Assembly: GCF_012844345.1 (NCBI RefSeq)
Contig: NZ_CP051625.1
Coordinates: forward strand, 3,038,001-3,102,000
Direction: 5' to 3'
From: Pseudomonas sp. gcc21
GTDB lineage: Bacteria; Pseudomonadota; Gammaproteobacteria; Pseudomonadales; Pseudomonadaceae
DNA: 64,000 nt
Made by a program: the position numbers and the translations under genes. This document shows, piece by piece, positions 18,450 through 27,570 of this stretch. Under the pieces are notes generated by a model that ran no database searches, had not been told where the DNA came from, and saw only the letters and a program-made list of their open reading frames with translations. Each line of letters opens with the position of its first letter. Within the stretch, counting starts at the first letter, position 1.

Positions 18450-18632
18450 CTACATGGTGACGAGAATGCCGCCACTGACCTTGAGGCCGTGGATGATCCC
18501 CTGGTTGAGGGGACCGTTGAGCACGGCGGCGCCCAGCGCGAACAGCGACGGTAGAGCCTGCGTCGTGTGCTTCCCTTGTACTAGTTGACCACTACAACAT
18601 TCCCCACAGATAATCCCCGCATAACAGAACAC
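18450..18632 (-). pseudogene. membrane-protein C-terminal relic
   Basis: A 60-codon minus-strand frame with a coding-like hydrophobic end, LPSLFALGAAVLNGPLNQG then IIHGLKVSGGILVTM. The first 25 residues look non-coding. It is bordered by the ISL3 copy, suggesting the tail of a transporter-like gene. Family not recognised; low certainty. Confidence 0.25.
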
Positions 18633-18681
18633 ACCTCCCCCTCCCCGACGTCATCGTGACCATCATCCAAGGAGGCAAGAC

Positions 18682-19950
18682 ATGAAAGTGCTGAAACCCG
18701 GGCAGGCCGTGGGCATCACGGTCGCCATCAGTTTCCTGCTGGTGCTGTGGGAAGTACCCGTATCCACCTGGGCCACGTCGGCCACCCTGAGCCTGGCGGC
18801 GGGGGTGGCTGCCCTGGCGTTGATGGCCACCTCGGCCATTCTGGCCAGCCGATGGGCCTGGGTCGAGCGGCTGCTGGGCGGGCTGGACCGGGTCTACCTC
18901 GCCCATAAGTGGATGGGTGTGTGGGCGCTGGGCCTGGCCTCGTACCACCTGGTGTTCAAGGCCGGTCTCGACGCCTGGGACGTGGCGCCGATCCTCGAGG
19001 TCAGCAAGTACTGGACCCGCCTGCTGCGCCAACTTAGCTTCGTGGCGCTGATGTTCATCATCCTGCTGGCGCTCAACCGCAAGATTCCCTACCACCTGTG
19101 GCGGAGCTGGCACAAGCTCTCCGGCCCGCTGTTCGTGGTGGTTATCCTGCACTGGCTGACCTTCGAGTCACCCATCGCCCTGAGCGAGCCCGCCGGCCTC
19201 TGGCTGGGTATCCTCTCGGTGCTCGGCGTGGCGGCGGCCGCCTGGAAGCTGCTGCTCTATCCGCGCCTCGCCCGCCATGGCGAATATGAGGTGGTAGAGG
19301 TTTCGCCCGGCGCCGGAGCGGTTCGCCTGCGCCTGGCACCGGTGGGCAGCGGCGTGGCCTTCCAGCCCGGCCAGTTCGGCTTCCTGCGGCTGAAGGAGGA
19401 GGGACTGCGCGAGCCGCACCCCTTCACCATCGCCTCGGCCAGCCAGGAGAACGGCGCGGTGGAGTTCTTCATCCGCGGGCTGGGCGACTTCACCCGCAAG
19501 CTGGTCAGCGAGAGCCGGGTGGGCATGCGCGCGGATATCTACGCACCTCACGGGCACTTCACGCGGCCCGAGCGGGCCGGCCATGAAGTGTGGGTCGCCG
19601 GCGGGGTGGGGATCTCGCCGTTCATCTCCTGGCTGCAGGATCCCGAGGCCGAGTCGCTGGAGCGGGTCACGCTCTTCTACTGCTACACCCCGGGGCGGGA
19701 GTTCCCCGACGTCGAAGCCCTGCAGGCCCAGGCCGACGCGCGCGGCGTGGAGTTGGTGCCGGTACCCGCCGGGCCGAACAGTGTCGCCTTCCGCGAGCGC
19801 CTGGCCGAGATCGCCCACGAAGTGCCGGCCGACAGCGTGGAGATCCGCTTCTGCGGTCCCCAGGGGTTGAAGGAAGCGGTGCGCCAGCAGATGGAGGCGC
19901 TGGATATTCCGCGCCACAACCTGGCCTACGAGTACTTCGATTTTCGCTAA
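18682..19950 (+). CDS. ferric-reductase-like flavocytochrome (FRE/NOX type)
   Basis: A 422-residue membrane oxidoreductase. Six hydrophobic helices in residues 1-195 carry two His pairs, H75/H89 and H144/H157, spaced as in bis-heme ferric reductase/NADPH oxidase domains. The FAD domain has HPFTIAS near 250, and the NAD(P) domain has GGVGISPF near 310 and FCGPQGLKEAV near 392. It would pass electrons from NAD(P)H through FAD and two hemes across the membrane. ATG follows AGGAGG by 6 nt. It stands next to, and faces, the ars operon (convergent with arsJ), so a link to arsenic is only positional. Complete. Confidence 0.85.
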   Translation: MKVLKPGQAVGITVAISFLLVLWEVPVSTWATSATLSLAAGVAALALMATSAILASRWAWVERLLGGLDRVYLAHKWMGVWALGLASYHLVFKAGLDAWDVAPILEVSKYWTRLLRQLSFVALMFIILLALNRKIPYHLWRSWHKLSGPLFVVVILHWLTFESPIALSEPAGLWLGILSVLGVAAAAWKLLLYPRLARHGEYEVVEVSPGAGAVRLRLAPVGSGVAFQPGQFGFLRLKEEGLREPHPFTIASASQENGAVEFFIRGLGDFTRKLVSESRVGMRADIYAPHGHFTRPERAGHEVWVAGGVGISPFISWLQDPEAESLERVTLFYCYTPGREFPDVEALQAQADARGVELVPVPAGPNSVAFRERLAEIAHEVPADSVEIRFCGPQGLKEAVRQQMEALDIPRHNLAYEYFDFR

Positions 19951-20056
19951 TCACGGAGGGCAGGCCCCCTTGCGCTCCATCGAATGCAGCATGGGGTAGA
20001 GGGTCCTGGGGCTCAGTCGATAGCCGTGGGGCAAGGTCAGCGTCGGGTACCCCACA

Positions 20057-21292
20057 TCATTCCCCAGACGCCTCCTGTGGCAGCGCAAGAGCCATCAGGG
20101 CGCTGGCCGCCACCAGAGCGGCCGAGATCCACAGGCAGGCGGCCAGGCCATACACCTGGTACACCCAACCGGAGAGTAGTGTGCCGGCGAGGCGGCCCAT
20201 GGCGTTGGCCATGTAATAGAAGCCCACGTCCATGGAGACGCCATCGGCGCGGGCATAGTGCACGATCAGGTAGCTGTGCCAGCTGGAGTTGACGGCGAAG
20301 AGCACGCCGAAGGCCAAAAGCCCCGTCACCAACCAGCCCACTTCGGCCAGGGGCAGCAGGGCCAGCAGCGCTGGCAAGCCGGCCAGGGCCAACGCCCAGA
20401 ACACGGTGACGGCCCGCGCCCCGCCCTTGACCAGGCCGGTGAGGCGCGGCGCCTGGGTCTGCACCCCACCATAGCCGATCACCCAGATAGCCAGCAGGCC
20501 GCCCACCGTCCAATGGCTCCAGCCGTGCTGGTCGTAGAGGAACACCGGCAACGCCACCACGAACCACACGTCCCGGGAGGCGAACAGGCATAGCCGCGCC
20601 GCCGAGAGCACGTTGATGGCCCGGGACTTGGAGAACACCTCGGTGAACTTGGGCTTGCGCTTCTGGCGACCCAGGTCAGCCTTGAGCCTTATCAGCGACA
20701 GCGTCAACACCGCGACGAGCATCAATGCCATGGCGATGACCGCACCGCGGAAGCCGATCAGAGTCAGCAGCAGGCCGCCGAGGAAGAAACCGGCCCCCTT
20801 CAGCGCGTTCTTGGAACCGGTGAGGATCGCTACCCAGCGGTAGAGGGCACTGCCGGCACTAGGGCTGTCCTTGGGCACCAGCACCTTGACCGCGCTCTTG
20901 GCGCTCATCTTGTTGAGGTCCTTGGCGATGCCCGAGAGCGCTTGGGCGGCCATCACCCAGGGCACGGTTAGCGCCGCGGCGGGCACCATCAGCATGACCA
21001 GCGCGACGATCTGCAGGCCGAGGCCCACGTTCATGGTGCGGTTGAGGCCCAGGCGTGCCCCCAGCCAGCCCCCCACCAGGTTGGTGACTACGCCGAAGGC
21101 CTCGTAGAAGAGGAACAGCAGCGCCACCTCCAGCGGTGAGTAGCCCAACTGATGGAAGTAGAGCACCACCAACATGCGCAGGGCACCGTCGGTGAGGGTG
21201 AAGGCCCAGTAGTTGCCGGTGATCAGCAGGTACTGGCGCACCTCGAAGGGCAGCCCCTTCAAGCGGATCCCGAGCTTCCCTGCCTCAGACAT
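20057..21292 (-). CDS. arsJ: ArsJ, organoarsenical efflux MFS transporter
   Basis: A 411-residue MFS permease with 10-12 membrane segments. The N-terminal [19 protein letters not shown] and [19 protein letters not shown] are the ArsJ signature. Known ArsJ exports 1-arseno-3-phosphoglycerate, made by the neighbouring GAPDH from arsenate and glyceraldehyde-3-phosphate, giving arsenate resistance. ATG at 21292 is preferred: it overlaps the stop of the upstream GAPDH gene by 8 bp (ATGTCTGA). It is the last gene of arsC-gapdh-arsJ. Since the GAPDH gene is frameshifted, ArsJ may lack its substrate here. Confidence 0.92.
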   Translation of the reverse strand: MSEAGKLGIRLKGLPFEVRQYLLITGNYWAFTLTDGALRMLVVLYFHQLGYSPLEVALLFLFYEAFGVVTNLVGGWLGARLGLNRTMNVGLGLQIVALVMLMVPAAALTVPWVMAAQALSGIAKDLNKMSAKSAVKVLVPKDSPSAGSALYRWVAILTGSKNALKGAGFFLGGLLLTLIGFRGAVIAMALMLVAVLTLSLIRLKADLGRQKRKPKFTEVFSKSRAINVLSAARLCLFASRDVWFVVALPVFLYDQHGWSHWTVGGLLAIWVIGYGGVQTQAPRLTGLVKGGARAVTVFWALALAGLPALLALLPLAEVGWLVTGLLAFGVLFAVNSSWHSYLIVHYARADGVSMDVGFYYMANAMGRLAGTLLSGWVYQVYGLAACLWISAALVAASALMALALPQEASGE

Positions 21293-22315
21293 GGCCCACC
21301 TGCTCACTCCCCACCTTCATCGCCAGCTCGGCGGTCCGGTTGGCGTAGCCCCACTCGTTGTCATACCAGGCGTAGAGCTTGAGCTGGGTGCCGTTGACCA
21401 CCATGGTCGAAAGCGCGTCGATGATCGAGCTGCGCGGATCGGTACGGTAGTCGATGGAGACCAGCGGGCGCTCCTCGTAGCCCAGGATGCCGGCTAGCGG
21501 GCCCTCGGCGGCGGCCTTCAGAGCAGCATTGACCTCGTCCACCGTCACCTCGCGTTCGAGTTCGAAGACCATGTCGGTGAGCGAGGCGTTGGCCAGGGGC
21601 ACCCGCACGGCGTGGCCGTTCAGCTTGCCCTCGAGCTCGGGAAAGATGGCGGTGATCGCCTTGGCCGAGCCGGTGGTGGTGGGAATCAGGCTCATGCCGC
21701 AGGCACGGGCTCGGCGCAAGTCCTTGTGGGGGGCGTCGAGGATGGTCTGGGTATTGGTGATATCGTGGACGGTGGTCATGGAGCCGTGCGGATGCCATAG
21801 GTCTCGTGGATAACCTTGACCACCGGCGCCAGGCAGTTGGTGGTGCAGCTCGCCGCGGTGACGATGCGGTGTGTCTCAGGATCGTAGCGGTCGTCATTGA
21901 CCCCCATCACCACGTTCAGCACGCCCTCTTCCTTCACCGGCGCGCTTACCACCACCCGACCGACGCCCTGGTCCAGGTAGGCCTGCAGTTTCTCGCGGGT
22001 CTTGATCTTGCCCGAACACTCGATGACAACGTCGCAGCCCGACCAGACGCTGTCGGCCGTGGCGACCTTGGAGGTAAAAGCCAGGCGCCGACCGTCGATG
22101 AGGATGTCCGCCTCGGTGGCGTCGATTCCCTTTCCCGGTGCCCAGTGGCCATGCACCGAGTCGAACTCCAGCAGGTGGGCGAAGGTGGCAGCGTCACCGC
22201 CCGGATCGTTGATCAAGCCGATCTCGACCTCGCCCGATTCGACGGAGCGCCAGAGGCTGCGCAGCGTCAATCTGCCAATGCGTCCGAAGCCATTGATACC
22301 AATACGCAGAGTCAT
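21285..22315 (-). pseudogene. ArsJ-associated glyceraldehyde-3-phosphate dehydrogenase, frameshifted
   Basis: The N-terminal frame (22315-21776) reads GINGFGRIGRLTLRSLW (NAD fold) and reaches the active-site [15 protein letters not shown]. The C-terminal frame (21779-21285) continues [15 protein letters not shown] to [12 protein letters not shown]. At the junction the family has [12 protein letters not shown]; here one C is missing (CGCACGGC where CGCCACGGC is expected), giving GIRTAP and a stop. Together the parts have normal GAPDH length. The gene supplies ArsJ with its substrate, so the break should disable organoarsenical efflux, unless it is a sequencing error or is suppressed by slippage. 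Ribosome site GAGGT precedes ATG 22315. Confidence 0.9.
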
Positions 22316-22361
22316 AGTTACCTCGCTTTGAATTTAGTCGTGGGTCTCGATGGATCGAGGT

Positions 22362-22787
22362 TCAGCGCTCGATGTCGTCGCGCTCCTGGATCTCCAGCCA
22401 GAGCAATAGCCGATGACGGATTTCGGCCAGCGCCTGCTCGTAGGCATCCGACCGCTCGATAAGGCGAGGATCGCGGATATCCCAGTAGAGATACTCATCA
22501 CTGCTGCCCTGCCAGTCACGGCATGCCTGCTGGGCCTTGTCACAAAGCACGATCACCGAATCGAAATGCTCACCGGCGAAATCGCCCAGGGACTTGCTGG
22601 CGAGCCCCTGAGTGTCGATACCTAGCTTGCTCAAGGTAGCCAAGGTGATCTCATGGGGGCGATCCGGCTCGGAACCAGCGCTGAACGCCTCAAAGCGGTC
22701 TCCCGCCAGGTGACGTAACAGGGCTTCGCCCATCAGGGACCTGGCCGAGTTGGCATTGCACAGGAACAGAACACGTCGCTGTCTCAT
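22362..22787 (-). CDS. arsC: ArsC, low-molecular-weight phosphatase-type arsenate reductase
   Basis: A 141-residue protein of the LMW protein tyrosine phosphatase family. The P-loop C-x5-R is LCNANSARS near residues 9-17, the usual second Cys region IVLCDKAQQAC is near 89-100, and the general-acid loop is YWDIRDPRL. Such proteins reduce arsenate to arsenite with thioredoxin or glutaredoxin-like partners. ATG at 22787 is preferred over the earlier frame start at 22817 since the conserved part begins RRVLFLCNANSARS. First gene of the minus-strand ars operon, divergent from arsR. A second, unrelated ArsC lies at 23276. Confidence 0.88.
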   Translation of the reverse strand: MRQRRVLFLCNANSARSLMGEALLRHLAGDRFEAFSAGSEPDRPHEITLATLSKLGIDTQGLASKSLGDFAGEHFDSVIVLCDKAQQACRDWQGSSDEYLYWDIRDPRLIERSDAYEQALAEIRHRLLLWLEIQERDDIER

Positions 22788-22882
22788 CAGTGGGCCCTCA
22801 TTAATGCGGTTTTGCATATATGCGGATAGAGAGATGTTGTGTGCTGCTAGGACGTTCTACGCTTCTACCTTGAGTGCAGGAC

Positions 22883-22924
22883 TTGACGCACCCCCAATAA
22901 TTCCATATTTTTAGAAATATGGAA
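22883..22924 (+). promoter_or_regulatory. arsR promoter and ArsR operator
   Basis: A -35 TTGACG (22883-22888), a 17-bp spacer and TATTTT (22906-22911) form a plausible promoter for arsR. Overlapping it is a perfect inverted repeat, TTCCATATTT-TTAG-AAATATGGAA (22901-22924), which covers the -10 and the arsR start codon at 22919. ArsR proteins bind AT-rich dyads at their own promoter, so this should be the autoregulatory operator; it could also act on the divergent arsC-gapdh-arsJ unit. The predicted transcription start nearly coincides with the ATG, which suggests a leaderless message. Confidence 0.7.
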
Positions 22925-23269
22925 ATATCAAACGTAATCGAGAGCTTTTCCGCTCTGGCCCAGGAGACACGCCTGGCGATCTTTCGCCTGCTGGTACGCC
23001 AGGAACCGGATGGGCTCGCCGCCGGTGAGCTCGCACGGCAGCTATCGGTGCCCCATGCCACGATGTCGGCGCACCTAGCTGTTCTGTCGCGGGCAGGTCT
23101 GGTGGTATCCCGTCGCCAGGGGCGCTCGATCATCTATCGTGCGAATCTAAACCACATGCAGGAAGCCATCCGCTTCTTGGTGCGCGACTGCTGCGCGGGG
23201 CATCCGGAGGTGTGTGGCCCCTTGGCGGAGTCCCTAATCGGTTGCACTCCGAATCAAGATAGGAAGTGA
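22919..23269 (+). CDS. arsR: ArsR, arsenite-responsive repressor
   Basis: A 116-residue winged-helix regulator of the SmtB/ArsR family. The HTH is LARQLSVPHATMSAHLAVLSRAGLV (38-62), followed by the wing RRQGRSIIYR. The metal site is not the classical CVC in the recognition helix but a C-terminal CCAGHPEVCG (C91, C92, C99), like the As(III) site described for the Acidithiobacillus-type ArsR. ATG at 22919 is inside the operator and has no ribosome site. It opens the plus-strand operon arsR-arsC-arsH-acr3 with tight spacing (6 bp to arsC). Confidence 0.92.
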   Translation: MEISNVIESFSALAQETRLAIFRLLVRQEPDGLAAGELARQLSVPHATMSAHLAVLSRAGLVVSRRQGRSIIYRANLNHMQEAIRFLVRDCCAGHPEVCGPLAESLIGCTPNQDRK

Positions 23270-23275
23270 GACGGT

Positions 23276-23689
23276 ATGCTCCCCCAGATCTATCACAACC
23301 CGAACTGTGGCACATCGCGCAATACCTTAGCGATGATGAAGGCCTCTGGTGAATCCCCCGAGATCATCGAATACCTCAAGACGCCTCCAAGCCGGGAACG
23401 GCTTGTGGAGCTGCTGGCGATGATGGGTATCTGCCCTCGGGATCTGCTGCGGCGCAAGGGAACCCCCTACGAGTCATTGGGGCTGGACGACCCGGCTTTG
23501 ACGGATGAGCAGCTGATCGATGCCATGCTGGCGGAACCAATTCTGATCAACCGGCCGATCGTGGTGACACGGAAGGGCACCAGGTTATGCCGACCCTCGG
23601 AGACGGTGCTGGATCTCCTTGACCATCCAGTAGCGCACTTCGTCAAGGAAGATGGTGAAGTCATCCATTACCCAGGAATCGCGCCATGA
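23276..23689 (+). CDS. arsC: ArsC, glutaredoxin-coupled arsenate reductase
   Basis: A 137-residue protein of the ArsC/Spx thioredoxin-fold family. Catalytic Cys is in [12 protein letters not shown] (C11). Conserved Arg residues occur in LLRRKGTPY and in [20 protein letters not shown]. The family reduces arsenate to arsenite using glutathione and glutaredoxin. It lies 6 bp after arsR, and its last codons overlap the arsH start (ATGA). Length is normal (about 140). Confidence 0.92.
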   Translation: MLPQIYHNPNCGTSRNTLAMMKASGESPEIIEYLKTPPSRERLVELLAMMGICPRDLLRRKGTPYESLGLDDPALTDEQLIDAMLAEPILINRPIVVTRKGTRLCRPSETVLDLLDHPVAHFVKEDGEVIHYPGIAP

Positions 23690-24414
23690 GCGACATCAAG
23701 ATGTTGGCAGACCTCCCCCATATTGATCCTTCGCAGTTGCGTTCCATCGACACGACACTGTTAGCAGGCCCCGAGGCCCCCCAGCATGCGCCACGTATTT
23801 TAGTGCTCTACGGATCCCTGCGTGAACGCTCCTACTCACGTTTGGTTGCCGAAGAAGCCGGGCGGCTGCTGCGTTGGTTCGGATGCGAGGTGCGAACTTT
23901 CAACCCCAGCGGCCTGCCCTTGCCGGATGATGCGGGGGCCGACCACTCCAAGGTTCAGGAGTTACGCGAGTTGGCCGAGTGGTCGGAAGGCATGCTGTGG
24001 GTCAGTCCCGAACGCCATGGTGCCATGACGGCCATCATGAAGGCCCAGATCGACTGGATTCCGTTGTCGCTGGGCGGTATTCGCCCGACCCAAGGCAAGA
24101 CCCTGGCCGTGATGCAAGTTTCAGGTGGTAGCCAGAGCTTCAATGCAGTCAACCAGATGCGCATCCTTGGTCGCTGGATGCGCATGGTGACGATCCCCAA
24201 TCAATCTTCGGTGCCGAAAGCTTTTACCGAATTCGACGACGATGGGCGCATGAAGCCCTCCCCCCTGTACCTTCGCATAGTGGATGTTTGCGAGGAGCTG
24301 ACCAAGTTCACCCTGATGATCCGGGGACGAAGCGACTACTTGACAGACCGCTACTCTGAGCGAGTGGAAAGCGCAGAAGACGTTTCCCGGCGCGTGAACC
24401 AATGTGCCATCTGA
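23686..24414 (+). CDS. arsH: ArsH, NADPH-dependent organoarsenical oxidase
   Basis: A 242-residue flavodoxin-fold FMN protein. Conserved blocks: [16 protein letters not shown] (FMN phosphate site near 44-60), [16 protein letters not shown], and [21 protein letters not shown]. ArsH oxidises trivalent methylarsenicals and aromatic arsenicals with NADPH. The start overlaps the arsC stop by ATGA; a 13-bp gap follows before acr3. Complete. Confidence 0.93.
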   Translation: MSDIKMLADLPHIDPSQLRSIDTTLLAGPEAPQHAPRILVLYGSLRERSYSRLVAEEAGRLLRWFGCEVRTFNPSGLPLPDDAGADHSKVQELRELAEWSEGMLWVSPERHGAMTAIMKAQIDWIPLSLGGIRPTQGKTLAVMQVSGGSQSFNAVNQMRILGRWMRMVTIPNQSSVPKAFTEFDDDGRMKPSPLYLRIVDVCEELTKFTLMIRGRSDYLTDRYSERVESAEDVSRRVNQCAI

Positions 24415-24427
24415 CAGGAGTCACACT

Positions 24428-25495
24428 ATGACCGTACTCCAGGAATCCCAGGCCCCCAGCGCCTCCGAGGGCATGGGTCTCTTCGAGCGCTATCTCTCGG
24501 TGTGGGTGGCGTTGGCTATCGTCGTCGGGGTGCTGCTCGGCCAGTTTGCCCCGGCGGTACCTGAGACGCTGTCACGCTTCGAATATGCCCAGGTATCGAT
24601 CCCGGTGGCGATCCTGATCTGGGCGATGATCTTTCCTATGATGGCGGAAATCGACTTCGCCGCCGTACTCGGTGTGCGCCGCCAGCCCAAGGGGCTGGTC
24701 ATTACCACCTCGGTGAACTGGCTGATCAAGCCTTTCACCATGTTCGCCATCGCCTGGTTCTTCCTGATGGTGGTGTTCCGTCCGCTGATTCCGGAGCACT
24801 TGGCGAGCCAATACCTGGCCGGCGCCATTCTGCTGGGGGCCGCCCCCTGCACCGCCATGGTCTTCGTGTGGAGCTACCTGACCCGCGGCGACGCCGCCTA
24901 CACCCTGGTGCAGGTGGCCCTCAACGACCTGATCATGCTATTCGCCTTCGCGCCCATCGTGGTCTTCCTGCTCGGCGTGTCGAACATCCAGGTGCCCTGG
25001 GACACCGTGGCGCTATCGGTCTTTCTCTATATCGTGATTCCGCTGGCGGCCGGCTACCTGACCCGGCGTACCCTGATCGCCCGCCGCGGCAGCGAGTGGT
25101 ATGACAACGTCTTCATGAAGAAGGTGGGGCCGATCACCCCCATCGGGCTGATCATTACTCTGGTGCTGTTGTTCGCCTTCCAGGGCGACGTGATCTTGGC
25201 TAACCCGCTGCATATCGTGCTGATCGCCATCCCGCTGATCATCCAGACCTTCCTGATCTTCTTCATCGCCTACGGCTGGGCCAAGGCGTGGAAGGTGCCC
25301 CACAACGTGGCGGCCCCCGGGGCGATGATCGGTGCCAGCAACTTCTTCGAGCTGGCCGTGGCCGCTGCCATCGCCCTATTTGGCCTGCATTCCGGCGCGG
25401 CGTTAGCCACTGTGGTAGGGGTGCTGGTGGAGGTGCCAATCATGCTCATGCTGGTCAGAATCGCCAACAACACACGGGACAGATTCCCCGAATAA
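24428..25495 (+). CDS. acr3: Acr3-type arsenite efflux permease
   Basis: A 355-residue integral membrane protein of the BART superfamily with ten hydrophobic segments. The family Cys lies in GAAPCTAMVFVW (near residue 141), a residue needed for arsenite transport in characterised Acr3. RYLSVWVALAIVVGVLLG opens the first helix. It exports As(III) using the proton gradient. ATG at 24428 follows AGGAG by 8 nt; an earlier in-frame ATG at 24404 lies inside arsH and is unlikely. It ends the operon and is followed by a terminator hairpin. Confidence 0.92.
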   Translation: MTVLQESQAPSASEGMGLFERYLSVWVALAIVVGVLLGQFAPAVPETLSRFEYAQVSIPVAILIWAMIFPMMAEIDFAAVLGVRRQPKGLVITTSVNWLIKPFTMFAIAWFFLMVVFRPLIPEHLASQYLAGAILLGAAPCTAMVFVWSYLTRGDAAYTLVQVALNDLIMLFAFAPIVVFLLGVSNIQVPWDTVALSVFLYIVIPLAAGYLTRRTLIARRGSEWYDNVFMKKVGPITPIGLIITLVLLFAFQGDVILANPLHIVLIAIPLIIQTFLIFFIAYGWAKAWKVPHNVAAPGAMIGASNFFELAVAAAIALFGLHSGAALATVVGVLVEVPIMLMLVRIANNTRDRFPE

Positions 25496-25502
25496 TAAAA
25501 TC

Positions 25503-25527
25503 GGCCCGTGTTCCTGTAACACGGGCC
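25503..25527 (+). terminator. hairpin terminator after acr3
   Basis: GGCCCGTGTT-CCTGT-AACACGGGCC is a perfect 10-bp stem 8 bp after the acr3 stop. No T run follows, so termination strength is uncertain, but position and stem quality fit the end of the ars operon. Confidence 0.7.
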
Positions 25528-26034
25528 TCAATGCGTGATCTGAAAGTCAACGCCTAGCCGAGAAGCTACGTGATCAGGGTAGCCTGGCGAGCCATCACCC
25601 AGCGTAGTCCCTCTTGTCCTGGCCAATTCCACAGCTTCCCGAGCATGAACCAGGTAGTCCGGTTCTCCTTCGCTTTATCAACGGCGGCCAAGTAAGCGGC
25701 TATGGCTTCAAGTGTGGTTATGTAGGGCCTATCAACCAGTTAATCCGTTGTGAGTTTTGCTTGTCGCCCACCTTTCAATTTCGCATAGCAACCAGATAAT
25801 CCGGATACCCCGTACTGTTCCGCTCATGGGAAGTTAGCCTCAATCTTGACCAAAGCTTGTTGTTTACCGAAATCGATATCCTACGTCAGGGGGCAGGCGA
25901 TCAACAGCCTTTGGCCGTATCCAGCCTCTTGCAACGATTCGGTGGATCGTATCTAGGATGATGAAAGCCAGTGACAGCACATAGCCAGCTTGTTAGCCTC
26001 ACCAGATGACGGAGGTTACGAGTCCTGGTGATCG
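25528..26034. other. intergenic with a relic C-terminus on the minus strand
   Basis: About 500 bp without an intact gene. On the minus strand, a frame ending with TAG at 25566-25568 reads TTLEAIAAYLAAVDKAK then WFMLGKLWNWPGQEGLRW over 55 codons, with a stop upstream and no start. It looks like the tail of a decayed gene of unknown family. The last 200 bp upstream of 26035 show no clear promoter. Confidence 0.35.
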
Positions 26035-27570
26035 ATGCATGCAAATAAGCTGAACGCAGAGAACGACGGTGACACTGGCGGTGTGCTTACGGAGATAGTG
26101 GGCAGTTCGCCGTGCGCGACCACCGTGCAACAGATTGAACGAATACTCGGGATCGATCGCGATTTCCCTGCGGCGTTGAATCTGGTTGAGAAGCTGCTGG
26201 GTATTCTTCAAGTAATACCTGTTAAAGATGGATCCGTGTTGGAGTGGGTTCGAGCGCTCGAGTCCGTCCAAGACGCCGGTAAGCTTAGGAAATATGATCT
26301 GTCCTGGACGCGGCTAGCGGCCACCAGCCTTGCAGGCAACCCCCTGGGTGGGAAATTCAAGCGCTATCCCTTGCCAGCGTTTTTGCTGCAGGAGCCCCTG
26401 GCCGAACTTGGTGAACAAGCCAACCTGATACATCGCCTCTTTCTGGAAGTTGCGATTCAACAGAAAACCTTTAGGGGTATTCAAGCGATTGCGGATGAGC
26501 TGCGGAAGTTGATCGCTATCAGCACTCCAAAATCCAGCATGGGTCGATTGCCTACAGACGTGTCTACTGACTGGTCCGCTTGGGCAGAATATCTTGCAAA
26601 TCTGCCTGCTAACGATGCCCTTTCAGGAATGCTCAACAAGCTTTTGAGACTGCGTACCTCCAGTAGCTCTCCGACATCCAGGCAAACGCCTCCAGTTTCG
26701 CTTATCTCTCAAACCGACTCTAATCCGCCCTCTGGTGTTGGTATCAGTGTTGGTCCTACGTACCGCACTCTGGTCACCGAGCCTGGCGACAGTCAAACGG
26801 CTGAACCTCCAAAATATGTGGATTTGCACCTGACTCCACAAGAGGAAGAAGAGGATGAGCCGACGTCTGAACAGGAGGTTGATGCCCAGTGCCGCGAGAC
26901 ACGTCATTGGATTTCCCGTCATCAACGCCTAACGCCAAACGATTCCGGTCGGTTAACCCCAATCGAGCGTCGCTGGCTCGCATCCCGGCTACGAGAGCTC
27001 ACGGTAAGCGAGGATGTCGGCCTGCGATCAGGCGCTGGCATTGTGGCGCTCATGTATGTCACCGGAATGCCCCTAGATGACGTGCTGCAGGCTGCTGTTG
27101 GGCCAGAAGGAACTTTTGACGTCGGCGGAGCGTATCGACGGACGATTCGCCTGCCGAGCAATGCTTACACTCCGAATGCTGATGTGGCGGAGCAGTTTCT
27201 GCCCAGAGAAACGACGTTAGTACTCCAGTTGCCCGATATGGTGACGAACTGGATGAACGCGAACGTTCAGCATCAAGACTGTGCGTTGGCGCAAGCTTTG
27301 GGTGTTGAGCTGAATAAGGCAAAAGAAGATGTCGATAAGGTCATGGAATGCCTTCGTGCTGGGGGCCGTTACACACGGATCCGCCGCGAACGCATTCCTG
27401 CAGCGTTGGCCATTGAACTGAACCTGCGGTATCGCGATTTTGGAGTTGTTCACCATTTGGCGTCCGGCCCTGATCAGGTTGCGCCGATGATCAGTTATTA
27501 CGTGGTGCATTTCATTGACGATTTGAAGCACCGATACACGGAGGTTACTGAGGATATGCTGCGAGTCTAA
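26035..27570 (+). CDS. large protein with degenerate tyrosine-recombinase-like C-terminus
   Basis: A 511-residue protein of no family I can name. Residues 1-210 are helical and Leu-rich. Residues 215-300 are a low-complexity linker (Ser/Thr/Pro, then EEEEDEP). Residues 310-505 have the outline of a tyrosine-recombinase catalytic domain: LMYVTGMPLDDVLQAAV sits where TGxRxxE should be, and RRERIPAALAIELN...VVHHLASG...PMISYYV resembles the HxLRH/GH/Y region, but the catalytic residues are not conserved. Its TAA overlaps the next ATG (TAATG), so it is translated together with the 1258-residue recombinase-like protein, perhaps as a subunit. Ribosome site is weak (GGTG). Confidence 0.6.
   Translation: MHANKLNAENDGDTGGVLTEIVGSSPCATTVQQIERILGIDRDFPAALNLVEKLLGILQVIPVKDGSVLEWVRALESVQDAGKLRKYDLSWTRLAATSLAGNPLGGKFKRYPLPAFLLQEPLAELGEQANLIHRLFLEVAIQQKTFRGIQAIADELRKLIAISTPKSSMGRLPTDVSTDWSAWAEYLANLPANDALSGMLNKLLRLRTSSSSPTSRQTPPVSLISQTDSNPPSGVGISVGPTYRTLVTEPGDSQTAEPPKYVDLHLTPQEEEEDEPTSEQEVDAQCRETRHWISRHQRLTPNDSGRLTPIERRWLASRLRELTVSEDVGLRSGAGIVALMYVTGMPLDDVLQAAVGPEGTFDVGGAYRRTIRLPSNAYTPNADVAEQFLPRETTLVLQLPDMVTNWMNANVQHQDCALAQALGVELNKAKEDVDKVMECLRAGGRYTRIRRERIPAALAIELNLRYRDFGVVHHLASGPDQVAPMISYYVVHFIDDLKHRYTEVTEDMLRV

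Noticed and set aside
17033..18600. complete ISL3 element with two matching ends
   Set aside because: Only one terminal-like sequence was found; GATGATCCCCT occurs near both sides but in the same orientation, so it is not an inverted terminal repeat.
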